A stretch of DNA of 64,000 nt from Mycobacterium sp. IS-1496. Its GTDB lineage: Bacteria; Actinomycetota; Actinomycetes; Mycobacteriales; Mycobacteriaceae. Positions 23,853-33,139 of the stretch are shown here, piece by piece. The notes beneath the pieces were generated by a model that ran no database searches, was not told the origin of the DNA, and was given only the letters and a program-made list of their open reading frames with translations. The DNA lies in assembly GCF_001499995.1 (NCBI RefSeq), contig NZ_LQIU01000045.1:62001-126000 (forward strand), in the 5' to 3' direction. Numbering within the stretch: the first letter of the stretch is position 1; each line of letters begins with the position of its first letter. A program made the translations under genes and the position numbers.

Positions 23853-25217
23853 ATGAGTGCCACGCGAAAGACCCAGCACCGAGAGGTGGCCAGCCTGGAC
23901 CGGGTGCCGCTGCCGGTCGAGGCCGCGCGCTTCGGCGCGACCGGGTGGCAGATCACCCGCACCGGCGCCCGTGTCGTCACGAACATCCGCGGACGCGGCA
24001 ACCTCTCGCAGAAGATCATCAAACAGGTCCCGCAGACCTTCGCCGATCTCGGACCCACCTACGTCAAGTTCGGGCAGATCATCGCGTCCAGCCCGGGCGC
24101 GTTCGGCGAGGGACTGTCCAAGGAGTTCCGCAGCCTGCTCGACCGGGTGCCGCCGGCCAACCCCGAGCAGGTGGCCAAGCTGCTGCGCGAGGAACTCGGC
24201 GACGACCCGAAGAACCTCTACAAGAGCTTCGACGACAAACCGTTCGCCTCGGCGTCCATCGCGCAGGTGCACTACGCGACGCTGCACACCGGCGAAGAGG
24301 TCGTCGTCAAGATCCAGCGGCCCGGCATCCGCCGACGTGTCGCCGCCGATCTGCAGATCCTCAAGCGCGGCGCCCGCATCGTCGAGTTCGCCAAGCTCGG
24401 CCAGCGCCTGTCCGCCCAGGACGTCGTCGCCGACTTCGCCGACAACCTCGCCGAGGAACTCGACTTCCGGCTCGAGGCGCAGTCGATGGACGCGTGGGTG
24501 GCGCACATGCACGCCAGCCCGCTGGGCAAGAACATCCGCGTGCCGCAGGTGTACTGGGATCTGACCAGTGAGCGGGTGCTGACCATGGAGCGGGTGTCGG
24601 GTATCCGCATCGACGACGCCGCCGCCATCCGCAAGGCCGGCTTCGACGGCACCGAACTGGTCAAGGCGCTGCTGTTCAGCCTGTTCGAGGGCGGGCTGCG
24701 GCACGGGCTGTTCCACGGCGATCTGCACGCGGGCAACCTCTACATCGACGACGACGGCAAGATCGTCTTCTTCGACTTCGGCATCATGGGCCGCATCGAC
24801 CCGCGCACCCGGTGGCTGCTGCGCGAATTGGTCTACGCGCTGTTGGTGAAGAAGGACCACGCCGCGGCGGGCAAGATCGTCGTGATGATGGGCGCGGTCG
24901 GGACCGTCAAACCGGAGGCCCAGGCCGCCAAGGACCTGGAGAAGTTCGCGACACCGCTGACCATGTCGACGCTGGGCGATATGAGCTACGCCGAGATCGG
25001 CAGGCAACTCTCGACGCTGGCCGACGCCTACGACGTGAAGCTGCCCCGCGAGCTGGTGCTCATCGGAAAGCAATTCCTCTACGTCGAGCGTTACATGAAG
25101 TTGTTGGCGCCGAAGTGGCAGATGATGAGCGATCCGCAGCTGACCGGGTACTTCGCCAACTTCATGGTCGACATCAGCCGTGAGCACAAAGAACACGAAG
25201 AAGACGTGGAGGTCTGA
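23853..25217 (+). CDS. ABC1/UbiB-family atypical kinase
   Basis: 454 residues. The UbiB/COQ8 hallmarks are present: PTYVKFGQIIASSPG (the KxGQ motif), FASASIAQVHYA (the Ala-rich loop replacing the kinase glycine loop), VVVKIQRPGI (Lys), EELDFRLEAQSM (Glu), HGDLHAGN (catalytic loop) and FFDFGIMG (DFG). Members support lipid or quinone metabolism by ATPase-like activity. M. tuberculosis Rv0647c lies in the same position next to lipG and the mmaA genes. Confidence 0.92.
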   Translation: MSATRKTQHREVASLDRVPLPVEAARFGATGWQITRTGARVVTNIRGRGNLSQKIIKQVPQTFADLGPTYVKFGQIIASSPGAFGEGLSKEFRSLLDRVPPANPEQVAKLLREELGDDPKNLYKSFDDKPFASASIAQVHYATLHTGEEVVVKIQRPGIRRRVAADLQILKRGARIVEFAKLGQRLSAQDVVADFADNLAEELDFRLEAQSMDAWVAHMHASPLGKNIRVPQVYWDLTSERVLTMERVSGIRIDDAAAIRKAGFDGTELVKALLFSLFEGGLRHGLFHGDLHAGNLYIDDDGKIVFFDFGIMGRIDPRTRWLLRELVYALLVKKDHAAAGKIVVMMGAVGTVKPEAQAAKDLEKFATPLTMSTLGDMSYAEIGRQLSTLADAYDVKLPRELVLIGKQFLYVERYMKLLAPKWQMMSDPQLTGYFANFMVDISREHKEHEEDVEV

Positions 25218-25219
25218 GC

Positions 25220-26125
25220 GTGGAGGTCCGGGAGGGCAAGGCGCCGTCGGGCGAGGTGCAGATCCACTACGAGGACATGGGCAATATCGGCGATCCGGCC
25301 GTCCTACTCATCATGGGCCTCGGCGCGCAGCTGACGTTCTGGCGTGAGGACTTCTGCCGCAAGCTCGTCGACCAGGGGCTGCGGGTGATCCGCTACGACA
25401 ACCGCGACGTCGGGCTGTCGACCTACTTCGACGGTCAGCGCACCAAGGGGTCGCAGGTCGGAAACATGGTCCGGTCGGTCCTCGGCCGGCCCAGCCCCGC
25501 GCTGTACACGCTCGAGGACATGGCCGACGACGCCGCGGCGCTGCTCGACCATCTGGGCATCGACCGCGCGCACGTCGTCGGCGGCTCGATGGGCGGGATG
25601 ATCGCGCAGATCGTCGCGGCGCGGCACGCCGCGCGCACGAAGACGCTCGGGGTGATCTTCTCGTCGAACAACCAGGCGTTCCTGCCGCCGCCCGGGCCGC
25701 GACACCTGCTGGCCGTCATCACCGGGCCGTCGCCGAGCTCGCCGCGCGAGGTCATCATCGACAACTCGGTGAAGGTCAGCCGGATCATCGGCAGCCCGGG
25801 TTATCCGCGGTCGGAGGACGCGCTGCGCGCCGACGCGATGGCGTTCTACGACCGGGCGTTCAACCCGGTGGGCGTGGCCCGGCAGTTCAACGCGATCACC
25901 GGCAGCGGCAGCCTGCGCAAGTACAACAAGCAGACCACCGCGCCGACCGTCGTCATCCATGGCAAAGCCGACAAGCTGATGCGGCCGTCGGGCGGGAAGG
26001 CGATCGCGAAGGCGATTCCGAACGCGCGGCTGGTGTTGTTCGACGGGATGGGCCACGAGTTGCCGGAGCCGCTGTGGGACGACATCGTCGGCGAACTCAA
26101 GACCACCTTCGCTGAGCGGCCCTGA
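25220..26125 (+). CDS. lipG: alpha/beta hydrolase (LipG-like)
   Basis: 301 residues from GTG at 25220, two bases after the ABC1 kinase stop. Nucleophile elbow GGSMGG at about residues 124-129, oxyanion region LIMGLGAQLTFW, the acid in HGKADKLM and the catalytic His in GMGHELP. Carboxylesterase or phospholipase-type activity is known for M. tuberculosis LipG, which lies between the ABC1 kinase and mmaA1, as here. Confidence 0.88.
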   Translation: MEVREGKAPSGEVQIHYEDMGNIGDPAVLLIMGLGAQLTFWREDFCRKLVDQGLRVIRYDNRDVGLSTYFDGQRTKGSQVGNMVRSVLGRPSPALYTLEDMADDAAALLDHLGIDRAHVVGGSMGGMIAQIVAARHAARTKTLGVIFSSNNQAFLPPPGPRHLLAVITGPSPSSPREVIIDNSVKVSRIIGSPGYPRSEDALRADAMAFYDRAFNPVGVARQFNAITGSGSLRKYNKQTTAPTVVIHGKADKLMRPSGGKAIAKAIPNARLVLFDGMGHELPEPLWDDIVGELKTTFAERP

Positions 26126-26257
26126 CCAGGGACAAATATTTCGTAATTGGGCTGGTGGTAATCCATCCGATAACATCGCCCCTTGAGCGCAGGGAGGCCG
26201 TTGCGGCCGTCAATGACGACGTGTGCAAGGCCGGATCCCGCCAGGAAAGGCACCACC

Positions 26258-27127
26258 ATGGCCCCCACGGGCAAACTGAAGCCGCATTTCGAAGACGTCC
26301 AGGCCCACTACGACCTGTCCGACGACTTCTTCCGGCTGTTCCTCGACCCCAGCCAGATGTACAGCTGCGCCTACTTCGAGCGCGACGACATGACGCTCGA
26401 GGAGGCCCAGCGGGCCAAGGTCGACCTCGCGCTCGGCAAGCTGGGCCTGCAGCCCGGTATGACGCTGCTCGACGTCGGCTGCGGCTGGGGCTACACGATG
26501 ATGCGGGCGGTCGAGAAGTACGACGTCAACGTCATCGGGCTGACGCTGAGCAAGAACCAGCACGCGCATGTCGAGAATGTGTTCGCCGCCTCGGACAGCC
26601 CGCGCAGCAAGCAGGTGCTGCTGAAGGGCTGGGAGGACTTCGATCAGCCCGTCGACCGGATCGTGTCGATCGGCGCGTTCGAGCACTTCGGCCGCGACCG
26701 CTGGGACGACTTCTTCGCCATGGCCTACCGCGTGCTGCCCGATGACGCCGTGATGCTGCTGCACACGATCACGGCGCTGACCATTCCGCAGATGATCGAG
26801 CGCGGCATCCCGCTGACGTTCTCGGTGGCGCGGTTCATCAAGTTCATCCTCACCGAGATCTTCCCCGGTGGTTACCTGCCGACGATCGAGCTGGTGGGCG
26901 AGCACGCCGGTAAGGCCGGGTTCACGCTGACGCGTGAGCAGTCGCTGCAGCCGCACTACGCCAAGACGCTGGACCACTGGGCCGAGGCGCTGCAAGCCCA
27001 CAAGGACGAGGCCATCGCGGTGCAGTCCGAAGAGGTCTACGACCGCTACATGCACTACCTGACCGGTTGTGCGGATGCGTTCCGCAAGGGATACACCGAC
27101 GTCAACCAGTTCACGCTGGTGAAGTAG
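26258..27127 (+). CDS. cyclopropane mycolic acid synthase family methyltransferase
   Basis: 289 residues from ATG at 26258 (AGGAAAGG upstream). S-adenosylmethionine-dependent mycolate-modifying enzyme. Family blocks: HFEDVQAHYDLSDDFF, YSCAYFERDDMTLEEAQ, LLDVGCGWG (SAM site), VIGLTLSKNQ, GAFEHFG, EIFPGGYLPTIE and the terminal YLTGC...DVNQFTLVK. By eye it is closest to MmaA2/CmaA1 (cis-cyclopropane synthases), although it occupies the mmaA1 position next to lipG; the exact reaction is open. Confidence 0.9.
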   Translation: MAPTGKLKPHFEDVQAHYDLSDDFFRLFLDPSQMYSCAYFERDDMTLEEAQRAKVDLALGKLGLQPGMTLLDVGCGWGYTMMRAVEKYDVNVIGLTLSKNQHAHVENVFAASDSPRSKQVLLKGWEDFDQPVDRIVSIGAFEHFGRDRWDDFFAMAYRVLPDDAVMLLHTITALTIPQMIERGIPLTFSVARFIKFILTEIFPGGYLPTIELVGEHAGKAGFTLTREQSLQPHYAKTLDHWAEALQAHKDEAIAVQSEEVYDRYMHYLTGCADAFRKGYTDVNQFTLVK

Positions 27128-27299
27128 CGGCACCCTCAGCAAAGCCACTAACTATCGCGGGCGTCAAACAGCCGGCGCCGGGGCCCGCCGACACGTGCCG
27201 GGGTGGTCATAAGGCCATCCTGAGGCAGGTAGGGTGCGGTCCAACGAACGTTTCGATGAACTGGATTTGACCTGTCATCAGGAAGGCCGAATAGCGACA

Positions 27300-28199
27300 A
27301 TGTCTGACAAAGCCACGGGCACCAAGGATCTGATTCCTCACTTCGAGGACATCCAGGCCCACTACGACCTCTCGGACGATTTCTTCGGCGTCTTCCAGGA
27401 TCCGACGCGTAAGTACAGCTGTGCGTACTTCACGGGGCCGACGGTGTCGCTGTCCGAGGCCCAGATCGCCAACGTCGATCAGCACTTGGACCGCCTGGAC
27501 CTCAAGCCGGGGATGACGCTGCTCGAGGTGGGCTGCGGCTGGGGGCTGACCCTGGCGCGGGCCATGGAGAAGTACGACGTCAACGTCATCGGCCTGACGC
27601 TGAGCAAGAACCAGCAGGCGTACTGCACCAAGATGCTGTCGGAGTTGAACAGCGAGCGCACCTTCGACGTCCGGCTGGAAGGGTGGGAGCAGTTCCACTC
27701 CCCCGTCGACCGCATCGTGTCGATCGAGGCGTTCGAGCACTTCGGCTTCGAGCGCTATGACGACTTCTTCAAGACGTGCTTCGACATCATGCCCGACGAC
27801 GGCCGCATGACGGTGCAGAGCAGCTGTGGGTACCACCCCAACGACCTGCAGGCCCGCGGCAAGAAGCTGACCTTCGAGCTGGCGCGGTTCGCCAAGTTCA
27901 TCCACGAGGTGATCTTCCCCGGCGGCCGCATCCCGACCACGCAGATGATGGTCGAGCACGGCGAGAAGGCCGGGTTCGGGGTGCCGGAGACGCTGTCGCT
28001 GCGCAACCACTACATCAAGACCCTCGGCATCTGGGCCGCCCGCCTCGAGCACCACAAGGACGAGGCGATCGCCGCGGCCGGCGAGCAGAGCTACAACGAC
28101 TACATGCGGTACCTGACCGGGTGCCAGTACTACTTCGTCGACGAGGCGCTCGACGTCAGCCTGGTCACCTACCTGAAGCCGGGCGCCGCCGCCGCCTGA
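27300..28199 (+). CDS. mmaA4: mycolic acid methyltransferase, MmaA4-like
   Basis: 299 residues from ATG at 27300. Same SAM fold as its neighbour (LLEVGCGWG, SIEAFEHFG), but with the MmaA4-type features FQDPTRKYSCAYF, MTVQSS...YHP, ARGKKLTFE and the terminal SLVTYLKPGAAA. MmaA4 adds the methyl group giving hydroxymycolate, the precursor of keto- and methoxy-mycolates. In M. tuberculosis mmaA4 is directly next to rplA; here the 27-kb island separates them. Confidence 0.85.
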   Translation: MSDKATGTKDLIPHFEDIQAHYDLSDDFFGVFQDPTRKYSCAYFTGPTVSLSEAQIANVDQHLDRLDLKPGMTLLEVGCGWGLTLARAMEKYDVNVIGLTLSKNQQAYCTKMLSELNSERTFDVRLEGWEQFHSPVDRIVSIEAFEHFGFERYDDFFKTCFDIMPDDGRMTVQSSCGYHPNDLQARGKKLTFELARFAKFIHEVIFPGGRIPTTQMMVEHGEKAGFGVPETLSLRNHYIKTLGIWAARLEHHKDEAIAAAGEQSYNDYMRYLTGCQYYFVDEALDVSLVTYLKPGAAAA

Positions 28200-28214
28200 T
28201 CCTTGTTTACGAAG

Positions 28215-28249
28215 TCGCCCCGCCACTGTTTCAGTGGCGGGGCGATTTT
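28215..28249. terminator. terminator after mmaA4
   Basis: TCGCCCCGCCACTG / CAGTGGCGGGGCGA, a perfect 14-bp stem with a TTT loop followed by TTTT. It lies between mmaA4 and the convergent PASTA gene. Confidence 0.88.
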
Positions 28250-28264
28250 CGTCGGTTCAGGTGG

Positions 28265-28579
28265 TCAGCACTTGTTGGGGCGGTTGACGCCGACCCCGGC
28301 CCACGATTTCGCGGTGAACGTCTGTCCCGCCCGCGGCGACTGCCAGCAGACGGTCCAGTTGGTCAGGTTGATGACCTCGCTGGGGCCGGACTCGTTGCTG
28401 TACTCGAGTTCCGGGCCCGCGCCGTCGGTCGCGGCGGTGTAGGCCTCCTGCGCCGCCGCGAGGTTCATGCCCCGCAGATCCGGCATCGTGAACCGGGTCG
28501 GTTGCGCCATGGCAGGCGGTGCGGTGAGCGCCAACGCCGACACGAATGCGACGGCGCCGGCAGCAATGCGGTATTTCAT
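28265..28579 (-). CDS. secreted PASTA-domain protein
   Basis: 104 residues. Signal peptide MKYRIAAGAVAFVSALALTAPPAMA, cleavage likely after AMA. The mature part is a single PASTA-like module (MPDLRGMNLAAAQEAYTAA ... WTVCWQSPRAGQ), with two cysteines able to form a disulfide. PASTA domains bind peptidoglycan fragments or beta-lactams, so a cell-wall role is inferred. Confidence 0.8.
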   Translation of the reverse strand: MKYRIAAGAVAFVSALALTAPPAMAQPTRFTMPDLRGMNLAAAQEAYTAATDGAGPELEYSNESGPSEVINLTNWTVCWQSPRAGQTFTAKSWAGVGVNRPNKC

Positions 28580-28675
28580 GTGATTCCCCTCCGGATCTCC
28601 CCTATGGCAACGGTAAACGACCGGTTACCCGTTGCCGGTCTGTTTGGTGCGTTCTGGTGAATACCCGAAAACAGC

Positions 28676-28708
28676 AACCGCCCGGCACTCTTGGAATGCC
28701 GGGCGGTT
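28676..28708 (-). terminator. hairpin downstream of the PE-PPE-domain gene
   Basis: AACCGCCCGGCA and TGCCGGGCGGTT pair across a nine-base loop, starting 16 nt after the stop at 28724. A run of A on the left side gives T after the stem on the minus strand. Confidence 0.7.
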
Positions 28709-28723
28709 CGCTACCAAAGATTG

Positions 28724-30298
28724 TCAGGCAGCCGCCTGTTCTTCGGCGGGTGCGGTGTCCGCTTCCGGGTCGGCCTTCTCGGTCTCGGCCTCGTCGGTCT
28801 CCTCGTTGGAGGTCTCGCCGTCCTCGACGTGCTCCTGCTCGAGTTCCGCTTCTCCGAGGTTCTCGGTCAGCGGCGCCTCGTTCTCGAGGTCCTCTTCCTT
28901 GGAGGTCTCCTCCTCGAGCTCTTCGTCCTTCGTGCCGTCGATCTGTTCCTGCTCGTCGACGGCTCCCAGCTCGTCGATGATCTGCGGTGTGCCGGCGGCG
29001 TCACCTTCGCCGGTCTCGTCGACCAGCTCTGCACCGTCGTCGGCGACCGGCTCGATGAGCGTGGCGGGTGCGTCCTGCTCGTCGTCCGCGGCGAGACGGC
29101 CCAGGGCCTTGCCCGCTGCCAACACGTCGTCGGACAAGGTCTCGGACGGCGTCGGCACCGGGACGGCGATCATGCTGCCGCCGCGGAACGCGTCTTCGAT
29201 CCCTTGGGCGATCGCTTCGACGAAGTCCACCGAGAACTGGATGGGATTGAAGGTGAACGGGTTGAACGGCAGGATCGACAGGTTCCGCGCGATCCCGGGG
29301 TTGGCCTGACGGTCGTAGCCGAGGTCGATCAGCAGTTTGGTCACCGGCTGCAGCAGTCGGACGACGGGTTCGACGAATGCGGATGTGCCGGTGGCGTTTC
29401 CGAGTTCGACGAGTGGCATGAAGATCGGCAGCGTGCCTCGCTGAGGGATGAGCACGAAGGTGGCGTCACCGTGGACGCGCTTCGGCGCGGCGGCGATGGC
29501 GGCGGCCAGGCTGGCCTCGTCGTAGCCGTAGGGCATGACGTCGGTGGGCGCGTTCGCGTTGGGGTCGAGGTAGTACCCGTGGACGTAGTCGAAGGCCATC
29601 AGCGCGTTGAGCACGGCCAGGGGGTTGCCCCAGTACTGCGGGGCGTCGCCGACGGGGTCGTATTCGAAGGAGTAGTTGGTGCTCTTGACGCCGATGTCGG
29701 TGGGCAGCTGCGGCCCGAAGGACACATCGAGCAGCGGGATATAGCGCAGGAAGCTCAGCCGCGACCACAGTCCCTGGGGGTTGTTGATGTTGCCGATGGT
29801 GACGACGGTGATGCGGTCCCGCGTCTCCTCGTCGAGTTCGGCGATGTCGTACATGGCGCGGGAGACGACCGCTCCGCCCTGGGAGTAGCCGAAGACGATG
29901 ATGTCCTCGTTGTCGTTGGCGGGGTCGGCCAGGATGCCGGCGAGGTCGGTGTTGAGGTTGGTGACGCCGTCGCCCACCGACCTGTTCCAGGTGTCGCACG
30001 TCAGGCCGGGACACCAGCCGGGCAGCGGAATGGGCCAGAAGCTGGCGGGATAGTCGACGCCTCGGAGGTCGCAACCGTCCTCTGACGTACACGGCACGCC
30101 GGACGGGTCGATGTAGCGGTTGGCGGCGTTTTCTCGGTACTGGGTGTCGGTGGTGACGTTGTGCGTCCCGGTGCCGGGGACGATGAGCGCAATCGCGCCG
30201 AAGGCGATCGCTGCCGCGAAGGTGGAGGCGAGCCAGAGGCCGACGGTGGCGATGAGTGAGACGATGACGAGAATCGTTGCGTTTGCAGACTTACGCAT
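28724..30298 (-). CDS. PE-PPE-domain alpha/beta hydrolase with acidic tail
   Basis: 524 residues from ATG at 30298. N-terminal signal anchor (TILVIVSLIATVGLWLASTFAAAIAF), then a PE-PPE hydrolase domain with the nucleophile motif GYSQGG (about residue 155) and HGYYLDPNANAP. There is no PE or PPE N-terminus. The last 110 residues are highly acidic (runs of E and D with T/S/A), of unknown role. Esterase or lipase activity at the cell surface is inferred. It is the last GC-rich gene before the island. An open frame upstream of 30298 is not needed. Confidence 0.87.
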   Translation of the reverse strand: MRKSANATILVIVSLIATVGLWLASTFAAAIAFGAIALIVPGTGTHNVTTDTQYRENAANRYIDPSGVPCTSEDGCDLRGVDYPASFWPIPLPGWCPGLTCDTWNRSVGDGVTNLNTDLAGILADPANDNEDIIVFGYSQGGAVVSRAMYDIAELDEETRDRITVVTIGNINNPQGLWSRLSFLRYIPLLDVSFGPQLPTDIGVKSTNYSFEYDPVGDAPQYWGNPLAVLNALMAFDYVHGYYLDPNANAPTDVMPYGYDEASLAAAIAAAPKRVHGDATFVLIPQRGTLPIFMPLVELGNATGTSAFVEPVVRLLQPVTKLLIDLGYDRQANPGIARNLSILPFNPFTFNPIQFSVDFVEAIAQGIEDAFRGGSMIAVPVPTPSETLSDDVLAAGKALGRLAADDEQDAPATLIEPVADDGAELVDETGEGDAAGTPQIIDELGAVDEQEQIDGTKDEELEEETSKEEDLENEAPLTENLGEAELEQEHVEDGETSNEETDEAETEKADPEADTAPAEEQAAA

Positions 30299-30586
30299 GC
30301 GCCAAAGGGTCACATATGGAGCGTCGTTGTGAGGCCGATTGACCGACTCTGCCGACTGTGTCGATCGGCGCGCGCAAGCGAGCACTTTTGCGACAACGGT
30401 CTGTCGAGGCGCTAAGCATCGTTCGCCCAAACGCCAACCCTGTGGTTGGGTAACACCAACGCCATTTCACCCCAGGCTTAACCCGGTTTACGCCGCTAAT
30501 CGCTTTGCACGGCGTGCCAGTCGGCAAGTACGCCACGTGTCGCGTAAGGTTGCTTCGAAGCAGACGTCGAGAGGAACCATCTGATA

Positions 30587-31903
30587 GTGCAGTCTGCTGA
30601 ATGGAAGGCCACGGCGCGTTTGTTGCGGCGGACCGGCTTCGGAACTACAGGGTCAGCGGTTGATTCTGTATTCAGTTTCTCGACGACCGGCGAATATCTT
30701 GAACGCGCGTTCGGAGTCACAGAGTCGACCGATGCCGGACTGGCTGCCACACCTTTACCGGACTTGCGCATTACGGCTCCTCAAGCAGGAGGCGAAGCAA
30801 CACCCGACGTTCGTAGTCGCTTCCAGAAGAAGCTGAGGGAGCGACGGGTGGAACTCGTCAGTTGGTGGTTGCGGCGGATGGTTGCCGTTAATGAACCAGC
30901 TCGCGAGAAGTTAGCTTTGTTGTGGCACAACCACTTCGCGACGTCGTTGGAAAAAGTGAGATATCCCGCGGAGATGGCCGCTCAAAACGAGAAGATCCGC
31001 ACAATGTGTCTCGGCGACTTCAGCTCCTTCGCTTACGCGATGCTTAAGGATGCCGCGATGGTGCGGTGGCTAGATGGCGACTTGAATCGTGCTGAATCTC
31101 CTAATGAAAACTTGGCCCGCGAGTTCCTCGAACTCTTCGCGCTTGGTCACGGCAGTGGCTATTCGGAAGGCGACGTACAAGAGGGCGCGCGGGCTCTCAC
31201 CGGATGGTCTGTGAAGAAAGACGGCAGCACCACGCTCGTACCCGCTTGGCAGGACACCGGGCCTAAACAGGTTCTGAACGTAAAAGGCAACTTAGACGCT
31301 GGCGGGTTTCGCGATGCGGTCCTAACGCACCCGCACTCCGCCCGTTTCATAGCAAAGAAATTATGGCGCCAGTTAGCTTCGGACTCCCCGCCAACAAATG
31401 CGATAATCGACCGTCTTCTGAGCGCATATGGCGAGGAATTCAACCTTCACGCGCTCACGAAAGCGATTCTTACAGACCCCGAGTTCAATAATGCAGAAGC
31501 CGTCGTCATCATCAGTCCAGTGGAGTGGTTGGTCGGCTTACATCGCGCGATGAACTTGCCGATCGATGATGCGAAAAAATCCAGCAAGGCCATCGCAACT
31601 CTGAAGTCGTTGGGCCACTTGCCGTTCTATCCGCCGAGCGTCGGCGGATGGGCTGGTGGACAGGCATGGTTATCCGCTGCCGCAGCCGGGATTCGATTAC
31701 GTGCAGCTGCTGATCTTGCGAAGCAAGGAGACCTAAGCTCGATCGAAGAAACACCGGCTTCACATCGCCTGGATGCAGCGGGCTATCTGCTAGGTATCGG
31801 CTTTTGGACCGACAGCACGATTAGGGCCTTGAAACCACTTCTCAGGAGTCCTCCAGCCTTGGTGGCCGCGGCCGCAAACACACCCGAATACTTAGTTTCT
31901 TGA
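30587..31903 (+). CDS. DUF1800-family protein
   Basis: 438 residues from GTG at 30587. Family blocks are intact: LLRRTGFG, LLWHNHFATS, ENLAREFLELFALGHGSGY followed by EGARALTGW, and PPSVGGWAGGQAW. No signal peptide is obvious. Function unknown; DUF1800 genes typically sit just upstream of a Tat-exported DUF1501 gene, as here (gap of 9 nt). Codon use and GC are clearly lower than in the flanking core genes, so this marks the left edge of the island. Confidence 0.88.
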   Translation: MQSAEWKATARLLRRTGFGTTGSAVDSVFSFSTTGEYLERAFGVTESTDAGLAATPLPDLRITAPQAGGEATPDVRSRFQKKLRERRVELVSWWLRRMVAVNEPAREKLALLWHNHFATSLEKVRYPAEMAAQNEKIRTMCLGDFSSFAYAMLKDAAMVRWLDGDLNRAESPNENLAREFLELFALGHGSGYSEGDVQEGARALTGWSVKKDGSTTLVPAWQDTGPKQVLNVKGNLDAGGFRDAVLTHPHSARFIAKKLWRQLASDSPPTNAIIDRLLSAYGEEFNLHALTKAILTDPEFNNAEAVVIISPVEWLVGLHRAMNLPIDDAKKSSKAIATLKSLGHLPFYPPSVGGWAGGQAWLSAAAAGIRLRAAADLAKQGDLSSIEETPASHRLDAAGYLLGIGFWTDSTIRALKPLLRSPPALVAAAANTPEYLVS

Positions 31904-31912
31904 GGAGCTTCC

Positions 31913-33133
31913 GTGCATACCGTTACTCGTCGGAACTTCTTGTCAGGATGTGCGGGCATCGGAGGTGCAGGACTATTCGCCGCGACCACGACATTCACGT
32001 GGCCCCAGCTTATAGGTATAGCTCAAGCGGAGCCACTGACCGACGGCGACGGCATCTTGGTACTGGTGACGATGTATGGCGGCAATGATGGTATTAACAC
32101 ATTAGCACCACTCGCTGACTCCGCATATCACGACGCGAGGCCGGAGTTGGCGTACTCACCCGAAGAATTAATCGCCCTAGATGACGACTACGGGTTGAAT
32201 CCAGAGATGAAAGGCTTGGCCGAGATGTTCAGCGGCGGGTCACTCGCAATCGTCAGGGGGGTGGGATACCCGAAACCCGACCGAAGTCATTTCCGCTCCA
32301 TGGATATCTGGCAGAGCGGCACCCTAGATAACGGGGTGAACACTGGGTGGGTCGGGCGTTGGCTCGACGGAAGCGACGGCGACCCCGTACGCGCACTCTG
32401 CATCGGGTCAGTGTTACCCAGGCTAGCTATCGGCGAAAATGTGACCGCCGGCGCCTTTTCGACCCAGATTGTTCCGCCGACGAATTTTAAGGAATTCGCC
32501 GAGTCCCTCAGTCGACATGACCCTGCAGACAATCACCCGATGAAACTAGTGCGCAACTCCTACGGCTCGCTACCCATTGTCGCTGACGCGCTAGCACCTC
32601 TGCTGAAGGACACGGACGATGGCGCGCCAGTCAGCGAAGCGGGGGAGGGTAGCAAAGGGCTAGATGTTCAGCTAAACGCCGTTGCGAAGTGCATTTCCGC
32701 GGGCTTACCGACTCGTGTATATAGCGTGTCGATCGGCGGATTCGATACCCATGCCGACGAACGCGAGGACCATCGGCGATTAATTGGCATCGTCGACCGC
32801 GCCATCACCCGCTTCATAAAGAAGATGGAAGGCGATCGGTACGGCAAAAACGTAGTGTTGATGGCATATTCGGAGTTCGGTCGGCGTGTTCAAGCTAACG
32901 CCTCGGATGGCACTGACCACGGCACGGCAGGACCTGTTTTCGTAGCAGGTAGAGCTGTCCGCGGAGGCTATTTCGGCGACGAACCAAGCCTTACCGACCT
33001 AGACGACGGCAATCTTAAGGTGACAACAGATTTCCGCGATATCTATAGCGAACTTCTATCTGAGACGCTTCAGGCAGACCCAGAACCGATCGTCGGGCGT
33101 GGCCGCGCGCATCTGGGGTTCCTCAAAACGTAG
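31913..33133 (+). CDS. Tat-exported DUF1501-family protein
   Basis: 406 residues from GTG at 31913 (GAGGAG upstream). Twin-arginine signal: TRRNFLSGCAGIGGAGLF, cleavage likely after AQA. Mature part: LVTMYGGNDGINTLAP, YPKPDRSHFRSMDIWQSG, YSVSIGGFDTHADE and YSEFGRRVQANASDGTDHG, the metal-binding pattern of the sulfatase/alkaline-phosphatase-like DUF1501 family. Function is unknown. It forms an operon with the DUF1800 gene. Confidence 0.9.
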   Translation: MHTVTRRNFLSGCAGIGGAGLFAATTTFTWPQLIGIAQAEPLTDGDGILVLVTMYGGNDGINTLAPLADSAYHDARPELAYSPEELIALDDDYGLNPEMKGLAEMFSGGSLAIVRGVGYPKPDRSHFRSMDIWQSGTLDNGVNTGWVGRWLDGSDGDPVRALCIGSVLPRLAIGENVTAGAFSTQIVPPTNFKEFAESLSRHDPADNHPMKLVRNSYGSLPIVADALAPLLKDTDDGAPVSEAGEGSKGLDVQLNAVAKCISAGLPTRVYSVSIGGFDTHADEREDHRRLIGIVDRAITRFIKKMEGDRYGKNVVLMAYSEFGRRVQANASDGTDHGTAGPVFVAGRAVRGGYFGDEPSLTDLDDGNLKVTTDFRDIYSELLSETLQADPEPIVGRGRAHLGFLKT

Positions 33134-33139
33134 TCGCGC

